Positions 17,338 to 27,860 are shown, counted from the stretch's first letter. The stretch is 44,832 bases of DNA from Pseudoalteromonas sp. S16_S37 (GCF_014694405.1 NZ_JAAUWV010000038.1:1-44832), one strand, 5' to 3'. Program-made: numbers and translations. Notes: a model not told the origin generated them from the sequence alone.

Positions 17338-18066
17338 ATGGCAAACGTTTCAATGCGCGATATGCTTCAAGCTGGTGTTCACTTCGGTCACCAAGCTCGT
17401 TACTGGAACCCTAAGATGAAGCCTTTCATCTTCGGCGCTCGTAACCGTGTACATATCATCAACCTAGAAAAAACAGTTCCTATGTTCAACGATGCACTTA
17501 AGTTCTTACAGAACACTGCATCTAACAAAGGTAAAATTCTTTTCGTAGGTACTAAGCGCGCTGCAAGCGAAGCAGTTAAAGAAGCAGCTCTTCAAAGTGA
17601 TCAGTATTTCGTAAATCACCGTTGGTTAGGTGGTATGTTGACTAACTGGAAAACAGTTCGTCAATCAATCAAGCGTCTTAAAGAACTTGAAGTTCAAAGC
17701 CAAGACGGTACTTTCGAGAAACTGACTAAGAAAGAAGCGTTAATGCTAACTCGTGAAATGGAAAAGCTTGAAAAGAGCCTTGGCGGTATCAAAGATATGG
17801 GCGGTCTTCCTGACGCTATCTTCGTTATCGACGCTGACCACGAGCACATCGCAATCCGCGAAGCTAACAACCTAGGTATTCCTGTAGTAGCTGTAGTTGA
17901 TACTAACTCGAACCCAGATGGTGTTGATTACATCGTACCTGGTAACGACGACGCTATCCGCGCTATCCAGCTTTACACTGGCGCTGTAGCTGCTGCTATC
18001 ACAGAAGGTCGTGAAAGCAACATCGTTGCTCAAGCTGAAAACGACGATTTCGTAGAAGCTGAGTAA
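17338..18066 (+). CDS. rpsB: 30S ribosomal protein S2
   Basis: 242 residues (E. coli 241). It starts with [20 protein letters not shown] and carries [29 protein letters not shown] and [20 protein letters not shown], all hallmarks of S2, which joins the small subunit late and is needed for S1 binding. Codon use is that of a highly expressed gene (many GCT, CGT, AAC, GGT), unlike the AT-rich cluster to the left. It is the first gene of the rpsB-tsf unit. Confidence 0.98.
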   Translation: MANVSMRDMLQAGVHFGHQARYWNPKMKPFIFGARNRVHIINLEKTVPMFNDALKFLQNTASNKGKILFVGTKRAASEAVKEAALQSDQYFVNHRWLGGMLTNWKTVRQSIKRLKELEVQSQDGTFEKLTKKEALMLTREMEKLEKSLGGIKDMGGLPDAIFVIDADHEHIAIREANNLGIPVVAVVDTNSNPDGVDYIVPGNDDAIRAIQLYTGAVAAAITEGRESNIVAQAENDDFVEAE

Positions 18067-18075
18067 TTAGCTGTC

Positions 18076-18110
18076 ATCAAGCCTTCATCTAAATGAGATG
18101 AAGGCTTGAT
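18076..18110 (+). terminator. 15-bp hairpin between rpsB and tsf (attenuator)
   Basis: ATCAAGCCTTCATCT (18076-18090) and AGATGAAGGCTTGAT (18096-18110) form a perfect 15-bp stem with a 5-nt loop, 10 nt after the rpsB stop. The sequence after it (ATTCTTG) is a poor T-run. Partial termination or RNA processing that sets the S2 : EF-Ts ratio is likely. Confidence 0.75.
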
Positions 18111-18170
18111 ATTCTTGAAGAGCGGTTATTCCGCTTCCCTAAAACAGAATTCATATTTGAGGATATTCTA

Positions 18171-19022
18171 ATGGCTGTAACTGCTGCCCTAGTAAAAGAA
18201 TTACGCGAGCGTACTGGCGCTGGCATGATGGATTGTAAAAAAGCGCTAACTGAAACCAATGGTGACATCGAACTTGCGATTGAAAACATGCGTAAGAGCG
18301 GTGCTGCAAAGGCTGCTAAAAAAGCAGGTAACATCGCTGCTGAAGGTACAATCCTTATCAAAGAAGGCGAAGGTTTCGCTGCACTATTAGAAGTTAACTG
18401 TCAGACTGACTTCGTTGCTAAAGACGCAAACTTCCTAGCGTTCGCTAACTCTGTACTAGACGTTGCTGCTGCATCTAAAACTTCGATTGCTGACTTACAA
18501 GCACAGTTCGAAGAAGCTCGTGTTGCTCTAGTTGCTAAAATCGGTGAAAACATCAACGTTCGTCGCGTTGAGTACATCGATGGTGCAAACCTTGCTACTT
18601 ACCGTCACGGCGAGCGTATCGGCGTTGTTGTTGCGGGTGAAGCTGATGAAGAGACACTTAAGCACGTTGCAATGCACGTAGCTGCTTCTAAGCCTGAGTA
18701 CGTAAATCCTGAAGACGTACCTGCAGACGTAGTTGAAAAAGAAAAAGCGGTACAAATCGAAATCGCGATGAACGAGGGTAAGCCTGCTGAAATCGCTGAG
18801 AAAATGGTTGTTGGCCGTATGAAAAAGTTCACTGGTGAGGTTTCTCTTACTGGTCAACCTTTCATCATGGAACCTAAGAAGACTGTTGGCGAAATTCTTA
18901 AAGAAAAAGGCGCGACAGTATCTAACTTCGTACGTTTAGAAGTTGGTGAAGGCATCGAGAGAAAAGAAGAAGACTTCGCTGCTGAAGTTGCTGCACAAAT
19001 CGCTGCTGCAAAAGGCGAATAA
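18171..19022 (+). CDS. tsf: translation elongation factor Ts
   Basis: The guanine-nucleotide exchange factor for EF-Tu, cytosolic. 283 residues, as in E. coli. The N-terminal UBA-like module includes [19 protein letters not shown], and [10 protein letters not shown] is the EF-Tu contact. The core and C-terminal coiled parts follow to the basic/acidic tail. It starts 105 nt after rpsB, behind TGAGGATATTCT, and uses the same high-expression codons. Confidence 0.98.
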   Translation: MAVTAALVKELRERTGAGMMDCKKALTETNGDIELAIENMRKSGAAKAAKKAGNIAAEGTILIKEGEGFAALLEVNCQTDFVAKDANFLAFANSVLDVAAASKTSIADLQAQFEEARVALVAKIGENINVRRVEYIDGANLATYRHGERIGVVVAGEADEETLKHVAMHVAASKPEYVNPEDVPADVVEKEKAVQIEIAMNEGKPAEIAEKMVVGRMKKFTGEVSLTGQPFIMEPKKTVGEILKEKGATVSNFVRLEVGEGIERKEEDFAAEVAAQIAAAKGE

Positions 19023-19122
19023 GTTTGTTCAGTAGCAAAAGTAAGCACCGCAGATTTATCTTAGGGGTGATCCCAAGGGTAATTGTTGATTTGCTTTTGC
19101 TTCGATGCTGAAAATTCTTTAA

Positions 19123-19166
19123 AATAGCCGCGCATTTATGAATATCATAAGCGCGGTTATTTTTTA
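19123..19166 (+). terminator. tsf rho-independent terminator
   Basis: AATAGCCGCGC (19123-19133) pairs with GCGCGGTTATT (19151-19161), one G-U pair, around a 17-nt loop and runs into TTTTT. It lies before the true pyrH start, so the pyrH frame extending back to 19138 would run through this terminator. Confidence 0.8.
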
Positions 19167-19194
19167 TCTCACTTTTACAAATGGCCCGGAAAAT

Positions 19195-19932
19195 ATGACT
19201 ATCAATCGAAAACCTGTTTTTAGACGCGTTCTTCTTAAATTAAGCGGTGAAGCTTTAATGGGAGATGAAGGCTTTGGTATCGATCCAAAAGTGTTGGATC
19301 GCATGGCGCAAGAGATCAAAGAACTTGTAGAGCTCGACGTAGAAGTGGGTTTAGTTATCGGTGGTGGTAACTTTTTACGTGGTGGCTCGCTTGCCGAAGC
19401 AGGTATGAATCGTGTTGTTGGCGACCATATGGGCATGCTGGCAACGGTTATGAACGGTCTTGCGATGCGCGATGCGCTACACCGAGCGTTTGTTAATGCA
19501 CGTTTAATGTCTGCAATCCCGTTAAATGGGGTGTGCGATGCATACAACTGGGCAGAAGCAATTAGCCTGTTAAAATCAGGCCGCGTGGTGATTTTTGCGG
19601 CGGGTACAGGTAATCCATTCTTCACAACTGACTCAGCGGCGTGTTTACGTGGTATTGAGATTGAAGCCGATACTGTGATCAAAGCAACAAAGGTTGATGG
19701 TGTGTTCAGTGATGACCCTGTTAAGAACCCAGATGCCACACTTTATCGTCATTTGACGTATAATGAGATTATTGAAAAAGAATTAAAGGTGATGGACTTA
19801 GCGGCATTTACGCTGGCCCGTGACCATAATATGCCATTGAGCGTATTTAACATGAACAAACCAGGCGCGTTGAAGCGCGTTATCATGGGCGAAGAAGAGG
19901 GCACTTTGATCTCTTTAACCGCTTCGGAATAA
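19195..19932 (+). CDS. pyrH: UMP kinase
   Basis: Phosphorylates UMP to UDP, a hexameric cytosolic enzyme regulated by GTP and UTP. 245 residues from ATG 19195 (E. coli 241): [13 protein letters not shown] (phosphate/Lys motif), [30 protein letters not shown] and [16 protein letters not shown]. The reading frame is open back to 19138, but those residues overlap the tsf terminator and have no counterpart in the family. It is followed by frr in the usual order. Confidence 0.97.
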   Translation: MTINRKPVFRRVLLKLSGEALMGDEGFGIDPKVLDRMAQEIKELVELDVEVGLVIGGGNFLRGGSLAEAGMNRVVGDHMGMLATVMNGLAMRDALHRAFVNARLMSAIPLNGVCDAYNWAEAISLLKSGRVVIFAAGTGNPFFTTDSAACLRGIEIEADTVIKATKVDGVFSDDPVKNPDATLYRHLTYNEIIEKELKVMDLAAFTLARDHNMPLSVFNMNKPGALKRVIMGEEEGTLISLTASE

Positions 19933-19955
19933 TCAGTTAAGACTAGGATTGAATT

Positions 19956-20513
19956 GTGATTAACGATATTAAAAAAGATGCGCAGGAGCGCATGAAAAAA
20001 AGCGTAGCAGCACTTGCTAGCCAATTATCAAAAATCCGTACAGGCCGTGCACACCCAGCATTGCTTGATGGCATTACTGTGTCTTACTACGGTGCTGATA
20101 CACCACTTAACCAAGTAGCAAACGTATCAACTGAAGATGCGCGAACGTTGACTATAAGTGTATTTGACAAATCTTTAGCGCAAGCCGTTGAAAAAGCGAT
20201 TATGTCTTCGGATTTAGGTTTAAACCCAATGTCAGCGGGCACGATCATTCGTGTACCACTTCCTCCGTTAACAGAAGAGCGTCGTAAAGATCTTATCAAG
20301 ATCGTACGTGGCGAAGTTGAAAATGGTCGTGTAGCGATACGTAATATTCGTCGTGACGCTAACGGTGATATTAAAGCGCTGTTGAAAGACAAAGAAATTT
20401 CTGAGGACGAAGCACGTCAAGCTGAAGATGAAATTCAAAAGCTAACAGATAAGTTTGTTAAAGAAATGGATACGCAATTGAGCGCGAAAGAAGCTGAATT
20501 GATGGAAATCTAA
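19956..20513 (+). CDS. frr: ribosome recycling factor
   Basis: Splits post-termination ribosomes together with EF-G. 185 residues, identical in length to E. coli. It reads [21 protein letters not shown] at the N-terminus ([16 protein letters not shown]), then [25 protein letters not shown] and [18 protein letters not shown]. Start is GTG behind AGGATT. It lies 23 nt after pyrH, so the two are probably co-transcribed, ending at the strong terminator downstream. Confidence 0.97.
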   Translation: MINDIKKDAQERMKKSVAALASQLSKIRTGRAHPALLDGITVSYYGADTPLNQVANVSTEDARTLTISVFDKSLAQAVEKAIMSSDLGLNPMSAGTIIRVPLPPLTEERRKDLIKIVRGEVENGRVAIRNIRRDANGDIKALLKDKEISEDEARQAEDEIQKLTDKFVKEMDTQLSAKEAELMEI

Positions 20514-20537
20514 GCAGTTCAAAACTATTAGTTTTGC

Positions 20538-20574
20538 AACGCCGTCTAGGGTATACTAGGCGGCGTTTTTTTTT
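20538..20574 (+). terminator. frr rho-independent terminator
   Basis: AACGCCGTCTAG (20538-20549) pairs with CTAGGCGGCGTT (20556-20567), with one G-U pair, followed by nine T. A strong intrinsic terminator 16 nt before uppS, so uppS needs its own promoter or read-through. Confidence 0.92.
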
Positions 20575-20589
20575 ATCTAAATCGGGATT

Positions 20590-21363
20590 ATGGTTTTAAA
20601 CGCTGAAACGATTTCACAGCAATCTTTGCCAAAGCACATTGCTATCATTATGGATGGAAATGGTCGCTGGGCACAGTCGCGCAATAGGCCTAGAACATAC
20701 GGACATAAAAAGGGTGTAGACTCAGTTCGTAATGCGGTCCAGTTCTGCTCGAATCTCGGGATTGAGTCTTTGACGCTGTTTGCTTTTAGTAGCGAAAACT
20801 GGCGTCGTCCAGAGGACGAAGTGAGTACATTGATGGAACTGTTTTTATTGGTCCTGACAAAAGAGGTGAAGAAACTCCACAAAAACAATGTAAAGTTAAC
20901 TGTGATAGGTGACTTAAGTCGCTTTCCTGCATCTTTGCAAGAGCGAGTTAATACAGCACATCAGTTGACGAGTGCAAATACTGGACTACAACTTAATGTT
21001 GCAGCTAACTATGGTGGCCGCTGGGATATAACTCAGGCTGCGCAAAAGTTAGCATTACAAGTGGCTGAAGGAACTTTAGCGCCCGAACAGATCACGGAAG
21101 AGGAAATATCAAAACATCTTACTATGGCAAACCAAAGCGAACTTGATTTACTTATACGCACCGGTGGTGATTATCGAATAAGTAACTTTTTGCTTTGGCA
21201 GGCAGCTTATGCTGAGCTTTATTTTACAGATACTTTATGGCCTGACTTCAATGACGAAGCTTTTTCAGAGGCCATCGCATGTTATGTATCAAGAGAAAGA
21301 CGCTTTGGCTGCACCGGCGATCAAATAAAACAACTACTCGCTGCGTCCAAAACAACAAGTTAA
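20590..21363 (+). CDS. uppS: undecaprenyl diphosphate synthase
   Basis: The cis-prenyltransferase making C55-PP, the lipid carrier of wall and O-antigen synthesis. 257 residues (E. coli 253). [13 protein letters not shown] holds the catalytic Asp and the P-loop-like GNGRW, TYGHKKG follows, and [18 protein letters not shown] with [13 protein letters not shown] forms the C-terminal diphosphate-binding part. It begins the uppS-cdsA-dxr-rseP envelope run; cdsA starts 12 nt later. Confidence 0.97.
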   Translation: MVLNAETISQQSLPKHIAIIMDGNGRWAQSRNRPRTYGHKKGVDSVRNAVQFCSNLGIESLTLFAFSSENWRRPEDEVSTLMELFLLVLTKEVKKLHKNNVKLTVIGDLSRFPASLQERVNTAHQLTSANTGLQLNVAANYGGRWDITQAAQKLALQVAEGTLAPEQITEEEISKHLTMANQSELDLLIRTGGDYRISNFLLWQAAYAELYFTDTLWPDFNDEAFSEAIACYVSRERRFGCTGDQIKQLLAASKTTS

Positions 21364-21375
21364 AGGTAAATTAGT

Positions 21376-22242
21376 TTGCTAAAACAACGTATTTTAACCT
21401 CGGTGGTGCTAGCACCATTGGCGATGCTGTTGGTGTTTTATACACCTTTGGCACTATTTAGTTTTATCGCTGCTGCGATTGTATTGCTTGGCGCTTGGGA
21501 GTGGTCCGCATTTATGGGCTTATCTTGTGCGAAGAAGCGAGGCGGCTTTGTTGCCCTAATGGGGGCTATTTTGTTGCTACTGCATTGGCATTGGCCCATC
21601 ACCTCCCTTTGGCACGGTGGGCAGTTACAAGCAGATGCCAATTATGTTTTCACGCTGGCTTTTGCTTGGTGGTTGGTCGCGACGTTTTTAGTTTTTAAAT
21701 ACCCATCTAAGGCAAGAGCTTGGAATGAAGGGGTTATGATGCGAGCTGTTGCCGGCGTGCTTACCTTAGTACCGCTTTGGCTGGCTCTAAACGTATTACG
21801 CAGCGCTGAATATCAGCAAGCTCACCAATATGGTTCGACGTTGATCATGGTCGTGTTGGGGATTGTTTGGAGCGCGGACATTGGCGCTTACTTTGCGGGC
21901 AAAAACTTCGGCAAACATAAACTAATGCCTAACGTGAGCCCTAACAAGACCATTGAAGGGTTAATTGGTGGTGTGATCACCGCGGTGATCTTTGTGGTGG
22001 TATTTTGTCACTTTGCACAGGTCGAGCAAAAACTATGGATAATTTACGCCGTTATGACTGTTTTTATCGCGTTGTTCTCGGCTATTGGAGACTTACTGGA
22101 AAGTATGTTTAAGCGTGAAGTTGGACTAAAAGATTCAGGTACTTGCTTGCCAGGACATGGTGGCATTTTGGATAGAATTGACAGCCTAACAGCCGCAGCT
22201 CCTATTTTTGCTTTATGTTACGCGTGGACGGTTACTTTATGA
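21376..22242 (+). CDS. cdsA: phosphatidate cytidylyltransferase
   Basis: Makes CDP-diacylglycerol from phosphatidic acid and CTP at the inner membrane. 288 residues with about eight membrane segments. The C-terminal signature KDSGTCLPGHGGILDRIDSL and SPNKTIEGLIGG are present. Start is TTG at 21376, behind AAAGGT. Its last bases overlap the dxr start (ATGA). Confidence 0.96.
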   Translation: MLKQRILTSVVLAPLAMLLVFYTPLALFSFIAAAIVLLGAWEWSAFMGLSCAKKRGGFVALMGAILLLLHWHWPITSLWHGGQLQADANYVFTLAFAWWLVATFLVFKYPSKARAWNEGVMMRAVAGVLTLVPLWLALNVLRSAEYQQAHQYGSTLIMVVLGIVWSADIGAYFAGKNFGKHKLMPNVSPNKTIEGLIGGVITAVIFVVVFCHFAQVEQKLWIIYAVMTVFIALFSAIGDLLESMFKREVGLKDSGTCLPGHGGILDRIDSLTAAAPIFALCYAWTVTL

Positions 22243-23432
22243 GCCAAAAAGAGCAAGTTGTTATTCTTGGCGCAACCGGCTCTATCGGTTTGTCTACCCT
22301 TGATGTGATCGCTCGCAACAGTGAACGTTATCAAGTCTTTGCTCTGGCCGCAGGTCGAAACGTAGATAAGATGGCTGAGCAATGCTTAGCGCATCGTCCT
22401 CAGTATGCCATTATGGACTGTGAGAAGGCAGCAAAAAGCCTCACAGAGCGTCTTGTTGGTATCTCCACCGAAGTGCTTTGCGGCACAAAACAAATGGCGC
22501 AGATAGCTGCCCATGGCGATGTTGATATTGTAATGTCAGCAATTGTTGGTGCGGCAGGTTTAATTCCTACTTTAGCTGCGGTTGAAGCTGGCAAAAAAGT
22601 ACTTCTGGCCAATAAAGAATCATTGGTAATGTCAGGCCAGATATTTATGGACAAAGTTGTTCAGCATGGCGCTACTTTGCTTCCTATTGACAGTGAACAT
22701 AATGCAATTTACCAATGTTTACCGAGTGCTTTGCAACAAGATACAAAACAGAGTCTAAGTAAGTTTGGCGTCAGCAAGATACTGTTAACTGGCTCCGGTG
22801 GACCATTTTTAAATCGTGATATTAGTACGCTCAAAGATGTCACTGTGGCGGAAGCCGTTGCACATCCAAATTGGTCAATGGGGCAGAAGATCTCTGTTGA
22901 TTCTGCAACCATGATGAATAAAGGGTTGGAATTTATTGAAGCCAAATGGTTGTTTGCTTGTCAGGCGCAAGATATTGAAGTCGTTATTCATCCACAAAGT
23001 ATGATCCACTCTATGGTGCAGTACACTGATGGTTCTATTATTGCGCAAATGGGTCAACCAGATATGCGCACACCCATTGCTTATGGCCTTGCATATCCTG
23101 AGCGTATTGACGCCGGGGTACAGCCACTTGATTTCTCTTCGTTATCAGAATTTACCTTTACAAAGCCTAACTTTGAGCGTTATCCAAACTTGGCTTTGGC
23201 AATTAATGCATGTAAGTCAGGGCAGGCGGCAACAACGGTTGTTAATGCGGCCAATGAAATCGCAGTTGCCGCATTTTTGAATAAACAAATTGGCTTTTGC
23301 GATATTTATAGAGTGAATGCTGAGGTACTTGATAAATCGAGGTTACATTCTTTAAACTCGGTACACGAAGTGATGGCACTGGATGCTCAAACCAGAGTGC
23401 TTGCTCACGAAGTTGTGAACCGTATAAGGTAA
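22239..23432 (+). CDS. dxr: 1-deoxy-D-xylulose 5-phosphate reductoisomerase
   Basis: Converts DXP to MEP in the non-mevalonate isoprenoid pathway using NADPH and a divalent metal. 397 residues from ATG 22239 (E. coli 398): VVILGATGSIGLSTLDVI (NADPH site), LANKESLVMSG, PIDSEHNAIYQCL, GSGGPF, HPNWSMGQKISVDSATMMNK and HPQSMIHSMVQ. The frame is open 8 codons further upstream, but the ATGA overlap with cdsA and family alignment support 22239. Confidence 0.97.
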   Translation: MSQKEQVVILGATGSIGLSTLDVIARNSERYQVFALAAGRNVDKMAEQCLAHRPQYAIMDCEKAAKSLTERLVGISTEVLCGTKQMAQIAAHGDVDIVMSAIVGAAGLIPTLAAVEAGKKVLLANKESLVMSGQIFMDKVVQHGATLLPIDSEHNAIYQCLPSALQQDTKQSLSKFGVSKILLTGSGGPFLNRDISTLKDVTVAEAVAHPNWSMGQKISVDSATMMNKGLEFIEAKWLFACQAQDIEVVIHPQSMIHSMVQYTDGSIIAQMGQPDMRTPIAYGLAYPERIDAGVQPLDFSSLSEFTFTKPNFERYPNLALAINACKSGQAATTVVNAANEIAVAAFLNKQIGFCDIYRVNAEVLDKSRLHSLNSVHEVMALDAQTRVLAHEVVNRIR

Positions 23433-23435
23433 TTT

Positions 23436-24788
23436 ATGTTTGATTTTTTTTGGAATCTCGGCTCATTTATTTTTGCACTCGGTATTCTTGTCACGGTCCA
23501 TGAATATGGCCACTTTTGGGTTGCTCGCAAAGCCGGAGTAGAAGTACTTAGATTCTCTATCGGTTTTGGCAAACCACTTTGCCGTTGGTATGACAAATAT
23601 GGCACTGAATATGTGATAGCGATGATCCCACTCGGGGGCTACGTTAAGATGCTTGATGAGCGCGTGGATGATGTACCCAGTGAGAAGAAACACCTAGCTT
23701 TCAATAATAAGCCGGTGCTATCGCGTATCGCGGTGGTTGCCGCGGGGCCTATCGCCAATTTTTTGTTCGCGATTTTAGTACTTGCTGTTATGTATATGAT
23801 AGGTGTGCAAAGCGCTAAACCAATTGTTGGAGATGTGCAGGCAAATTCTCGGGCTGCGATGGCAAACATCCAAACGGGCGACCACATAATTAGCATGTCG
23901 GGCAAGCAAGTGAGTACGTGGCAAGATGTAACCTTCAGCTTGATGAGTCATCTTGGTGAAGATGTTATTGAGGTAAAAGTTCAAGATGCACAGCAGCAAA
24001 TCGCGATTAGAAAAATAAACGTAGATGGCTGGAAACTTGATAAGCAAGATGAAGCGCCATTGACTGCCATAGGCATTACCCCTTTTAGACCAGCCCTTAC
24101 GTTAACCCTTGGACATATAGCAAAAGATTCAGCCGCAGAGCTTGCTGGGCTGCAAATCAACGATACAATCAAAGCGCTAAATAATGAGCCAGTCACAAGT
24201 TGGCCACAGTTTGTTCAGATAATTCAATCTTCCCCTAACCAAACCCTCTCTTTAAATATTGAAAGAAATGGAATAAACCAGATTATTCAAATTACTCCGC
24301 AAGCACGCCAAGGTCAAGATGGTACTATGCAGGGCTTTTTGGGGGTGGTTCCGTTGCTTGAAAAATGGCCAGACGGATACATAGAAACTAGACATTATGG
24401 TCCTTTGGATAGTATGGTGCTCGGCGCTGAGAAAACTTTTGAGCTGGTCCGTTTAAGTTTCGACATGATTGGTAACTTGCTTACAGGGCAGGTATCAGTG
24501 AAAAATCTTAGCGGGCCCGTTGGTATAGCTGTGGGTGCTGGCACTAGTGTTAGTTATGGTATTGTTGCGTTTTTAAGCTTTTTAGCGCTAATTAGTGTCA
24601 ACCTAGGTGTTTTCAATTTATTGCCTCTGCCAGTCTTAGATGGTGGGCACTTAATGTATTACATAATTGAACTAATTCGCAAAAAACCAGTCTCTGAAAA
24701 GACACAAGAGTTAGGGTTTAAGGTAGGTGCGATAGTACTTATTGCTTTAACTTGTTTTGCATTACTTAACGATGTCTCGAGGTTGTAA
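23436..24788 (+). CDS. rseP: site-2 intramembrane protease RseP
   Basis: Inner-membrane zinc metalloprotease that cuts RseA in the sigma-E envelope stress cascade and clears signal peptides. 450 residues, as in E. coli. HEYGH in the first membrane helix carries the zinc His and catalytic Glu; two tandem PDZ domains lie around residues 115-305; PLPVLDGGHLMY supplies the third zinc ligand. It starts 3 nt after dxr and precedes bamA in the standard order. Confidence 0.97.
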   Translation: MFDFFWNLGSFIFALGILVTVHEYGHFWVARKAGVEVLRFSIGFGKPLCRWYDKYGTEYVIAMIPLGGYVKMLDERVDDVPSEKKHLAFNNKPVLSRIAVVAAGPIANFLFAILVLAVMYMIGVQSAKPIVGDVQANSRAAMANIQTGDHIISMSGKQVSTWQDVTFSLMSHLGEDVIEVKVQDAQQQIAIRKINVDGWKLDKQDEAPLTAIGITPFRPALTLTLGHIAKDSAAELAGLQINDTIKALNNEPVTSWPQFVQIIQSSPNQTLSLNIERNGINQIIQITPQARQGQDGTMQGFLGVVPLLEKWPDGYIETRHYGPLDSMVLGAEKTFELVRLSFDMIGNLLTGQVSVKNLSGPVGIAVGAGTSVSYGIVAFLSFLALISVNLGVFNLLPLPVLDGGHLMYYIIELIRKKPVSEKTQELGFKVGAIVLIALTCFALLNDVSRL

Positions 24789-24859
24789 CTCGAATGGCGA
24801 ATATGACGCCCATCAAAGCGCGTAAGGCGCGAACTGTTGTAAAGGATAAAGATAATAAA

Positions 24860-27331
24860 ATGCCTATAAAAAAACATCTTGCAGTAACGAGTTTACTTGG
24901 CGCTAGTTTTGCCGCTTTGGGGCAGAACTCCTTTATCGTTGAAGATATGAAAGTAGAAGGGTTACAGCGCGTTGCGTTGGGAGCGGCATTGACGCATATT
25001 CCAATTAACGTAGGCGACTCAGTTGATCAGTACACGATTTCTCAAACCATTAAGTCGCTATATAAGTCAGGTCACTTTAACAATATCGTCGCATATCGAG
25101 ACGGTGGGCAAATTATCTTCAAGGTACAAGAAAGGCCAACAATTGCGGGTATAGATTTTGATGGCAATAAAGACATCAAAGACGAGCAATTAAATGAAAG
25201 TTTAGAGCAGCAAAATATTCGTATCGGTGAGCCGCTGGATAAAACCGTAGTCGATAACATCGAAAAGGGCCTTATTGAATTCTTCCACAGTATTGGTAAA
25301 TATAACGCCAAGATTGAGGTGAGCATTATTGAGCTGCCACGTAACCGTGTGCGTCTAAAGTTAGAGTTTGATGAGGGCGATGCTGCTTCTATACGCCAGA
25401 TTAACCTCGTGGGTAATGAACTATTTTCTGATGAGGAGCTGTTACAGCTTGTTGAATCTCAGCAAGATTTGCCATGGTGGAAGTTTATGTCAAACGACCG
25501 CTACCAAAAGCAAGCGATTGAAGGCGACTTAGAAAAAATTCGCACTTACTACTTAGACCGTGGTTACTTGCGTTTCAATATTGACTCGACACAAGTATCA
25601 GTAAGCCCTGAGCGCGAGTCAGTATACGTAACGGCAAATATTACAGAAGGCGAGACATACACGGTTAAAGGCTACGACTTTATTGGTGACTTGCTTGGTC
25701 GTGAAGAGCTTATTAAGAGTATTATTCCGCTGCGAGCAGGTGAACTATATAACGGTTCAATCGTTACCTCATCAGAAGAATTTATCAAAGGCTACCTTGC
25801 GCGTTTTGGCTATGCAAACGCTGAAGTTCGTACCATTCCTGAAATTGACGACGAGAACAAAGAAGTTCAGTTAACCTTGTCAGTAAATCCCGGCAAACGC
25901 GTTTATGTACGCCGTATTTTGGTTAATGGTAACCAAGTTACTGCTGATGAGGTGGTACGCCGTGAAATGACACAGCTTGAAGGTGCCTGGCTTTCAAACC
26001 AAAGCCTAGAGCGTTCTAAATTGCAAATTCAGCGTCTACCATACATGGAAAAAGTAGACTTTGAAGTTAAGCCGATTGCTGGTGTTGACGATCTCGTTGA
26101 TGTCGATTTTACTGTGAAAGAGCAGCCAGCGGGTAGTTTCCAAGCGGGTGTTGCTTATGGTTCATACGGTGGGTTGCAGTTTAATGTTGGTGTAAGTGAG
26201 TCAAACTTTTTAGGGACTGGTAATCAGTTGGCTTTTAGTATTAGCACTTCAAAAAGCTCTGATAGCTATAGCATTTCATACACAGATCCTTACTTTACCC
26301 CTGATGGTGTATCTCAAGGTAGCAATATTTTCTACAGTAACTTTGAAGGTAGTAAAGTTGGTCTAATTGGCTATGACTCTCGCCAATATGGTATTGGTAC
26401 GAGTTTTGGTTTTCCAATCAACGCGATAAACCGTATCAACTTTGGTGCTAGATGGGTCGATGAAAAGCTTGATTATATCCCAGATTATGAACAAACGCGT
26501 ATTTTACGCTTGGCATTCTTAGACCCTACAGACCCCGATGGCTCGTATGACTTTACTAAGTACGAACTGAGTGCTGGTTGGTCACGCGTAACGGTTAACC
26601 GTGGTATGTTCCCAACGGATGGTTCTCGTCAGAGTTTAACCCTTAGAGCAACCACACCGAATTCGGATCTGAACTACTTTAAAGTTGATTACGATTCACG
26701 TTATTACTGGCCAATCAGTAACGATCATCAGTGGGTATTCTCAACTAGAGCTGGTCTGGCATATGGTAATGGCTATGGTAAAACCAATGGTTTTGAACAA
26801 ACCTTACCGTTCCAAGAATTCTTCAGAATTTCAGAAAACGAACTGCGAGGTTTTGAGCGCAACACTATTTTACCTAGGGCCATTCAGCGTAGCATGACTG
26901 AAATCCCTGGTTCAACGTTGCCAGATGGAACGACCACTTCGAATATAGGTGGAGACCCTCAATTTGATACTTTGTACCCAGGAGGTCGTATCGGTGGTAA
27001 CGCAAAAGCGACGCTTGGTGCTGAACTAATTGTACCAACGCCGTTTTTAGATGAAGATAATACCAGTTCAGTACGTACCAGCTTGTTTGTTGATGCAGCA
27101 AACGTATGGGATACCGAGTTTGATGTAGATAGATATTCAAACTTACATGAAGACCAATATAAAAAGCTCTCGGATTACTCAGATCCAACCCGTTTTAGGG
27201 TTTCTACCGGTTTATCTATTCAGTGGATCTCACCGATGGGCCCAATGCTGATCAGTTTTGCTTATCCGCTTAAGAAAGAAGAAGATGACGAAACGAAGAC
27301 GATCAGTTTTAATATCAGTAATACATTCTAA
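24860..27331 (+). CDS. bamA: outer membrane assembly factor BamA
   Basis: The essential Omp85 protein that inserts beta-barrels into the outer membrane. From ATG 24860 it is 823 residues (E. coli 810): a signal peptide MPIKKHLAVTSLLGASFAALG, five POTRA domains (about residues 25-425), then a barrel with DPYFTPDG and the loop-6 motif LRGF in place of the usual VRGF, ending in SFNISNTF with a terminal aromatic. The frame is open to ATG 24794, but that would put 22 charged residues before the signal peptide. SD for 24860 is weak and distant (AAAGGA). Confidence 0.95.
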   Translation: MPIKKHLAVTSLLGASFAALGQNSFIVEDMKVEGLQRVALGAALTHIPINVGDSVDQYTISQTIKSLYKSGHFNNIVAYRDGGQIIFKVQERPTIAGIDFDGNKDIKDEQLNESLEQQNIRIGEPLDKTVVDNIEKGLIEFFHSIGKYNAKIEVSIIELPRNRVRLKLEFDEGDAASIRQINLVGNELFSDEELLQLVESQQDLPWWKFMSNDRYQKQAIEGDLEKIRTYYLDRGYLRFNIDSTQVSVSPERESVYVTANITEGETYTVKGYDFIGDLLGREELIKSIIPLRAGELYNGSIVTSSEEFIKGYLARFGYANAEVRTIPEIDDENKEVQLTLSVNPGKRVYVRRILVNGNQVTADEVVRREMTQLEGAWLSNQSLERSKLQIQRLPYMEKVDFEVKPIAGVDDLVDVDFTVKEQPAGSFQAGVAYGSYGGLQFNVGVSESNFLGTGNQLAFSISTSKSSDSYSISYTDPYFTPDGVSQGSNIFYSNFEGSKVGLIGYDSRQYGIGTSFGFPINAINRINFGARWVDEKLDYIPDYEQTRILRLAFLDPTDPDGSYDFTKYELSAGWSRVTVNRGMFPTDGSRQSLTLRATTPNSDLNYFKVDYDSRYYWPISNDHQWVFSTRAGLAYGNGYGKTNGFEQTLPFQEFFRISENELRGFERNTILPRAIQRSMTEIPGSTLPDGTTTSNIGGDPQFDTLYPGGRIGGNAKATLGAELIVPTPFLDEDNTSSVRTSLFVDAANVWDTEFDVDRYSNLHEDQYKKLSDYSDPTRFRVSTGLSIQWISPMGPMLISFAYPLKKEEDDETKTISFNISNTF

Positions 27332-27341
27332 GGAGTTAATT

Positions 27342-27860
27342 GTGAACAAACTTATAAAAACGACAGCAATGGGTTTAATGGCGGCATTGATGATGGGCGC
27401 TTCAGCAAGTGCGTTGGCTCATAAAGTGGGTATTGTGGATATGCAGAGTATCTACAAGCAACTACCACAAATGGCTAAAATTGAACAACAGCTACAAAGC
27501 GAGTTTGCGGAGTCTCGTCAAGCGCTTGAAAAACTACAAGGTGATATTCGCTTTGAAGTTGAAAAGTTTCAACGTGAAGGCGCAACTATGAGCGACGCAG
27601 ATAAAGAAACTCTACGTACAAAAATTCAAGGCATGCAAAAAGAGCTAGCAGAAAAGGGTCGTCCTTTGGAGCAAGCAATTAAACAGCGTCAAAATGAAGA
27701 ATTAGCCAAAGTACAAAAATTAATTATCGATGCAATCGAAAGTGTTGCTAAAAGCGGTAAGTTTGACGAAGTTAAAGTAAAAGATACGACAATTTACTTT
27801 AACCCTGATAAAGTAGCGGACCTTTCTGACAAAGTTGTTGAAGCGGTAAGCAAAAAGTAA
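27342..27860 (+). CDS. skp: periplasmic chaperone Skp (OmpH)
   Basis: Trimeric 'jellyfish' chaperone that carries unfolded outer-membrane proteins to BamA. 172 residues from GTG 27342 (E. coli 161). Signal peptide with cleavage near ALA-HKVG, then a beta-strand VGIVDMQSIY and long charged coiled-coil arms (about residues 45-125). The frame is open upstream into bamA, but AAGGAG (27330-27335) and the signal peptide fix this start. It lies 10 nt after bamA and its TAA overlaps the lpxD ATG. Confidence 0.94.
   Translation: MNKLIKTTAMGLMAALMMGASASALAHKVGIVDMQSIYKQLPQMAKIEQQLQSEFAESRQALEKLQGDIRFEVEKFQREGATMSDADKETLRTKIQGMQKELAEKGRPLEQAIKQRQNEELAKVQKLIIDAIESVAKSGKFDEVKVKDTTIYFNPDKVADLSDKVVEAVSKK

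Noticed and set aside
19138..19194. N-terminal extension of pyrH
   Set aside because: It lies in the tsf terminator loop and stem and has no counterpart in UMP kinases; ATG 19195 fits the family.
19164..19739. 191-codon minus-strand frame inside pyrH
   Set aside because: Antisense shadow produced by pyrH codon bias.
24794..24859. Upstream start for bamA
   Set aside because: It would place a charged 22-residue stretch before a normal signal peptide that begins at 24860.
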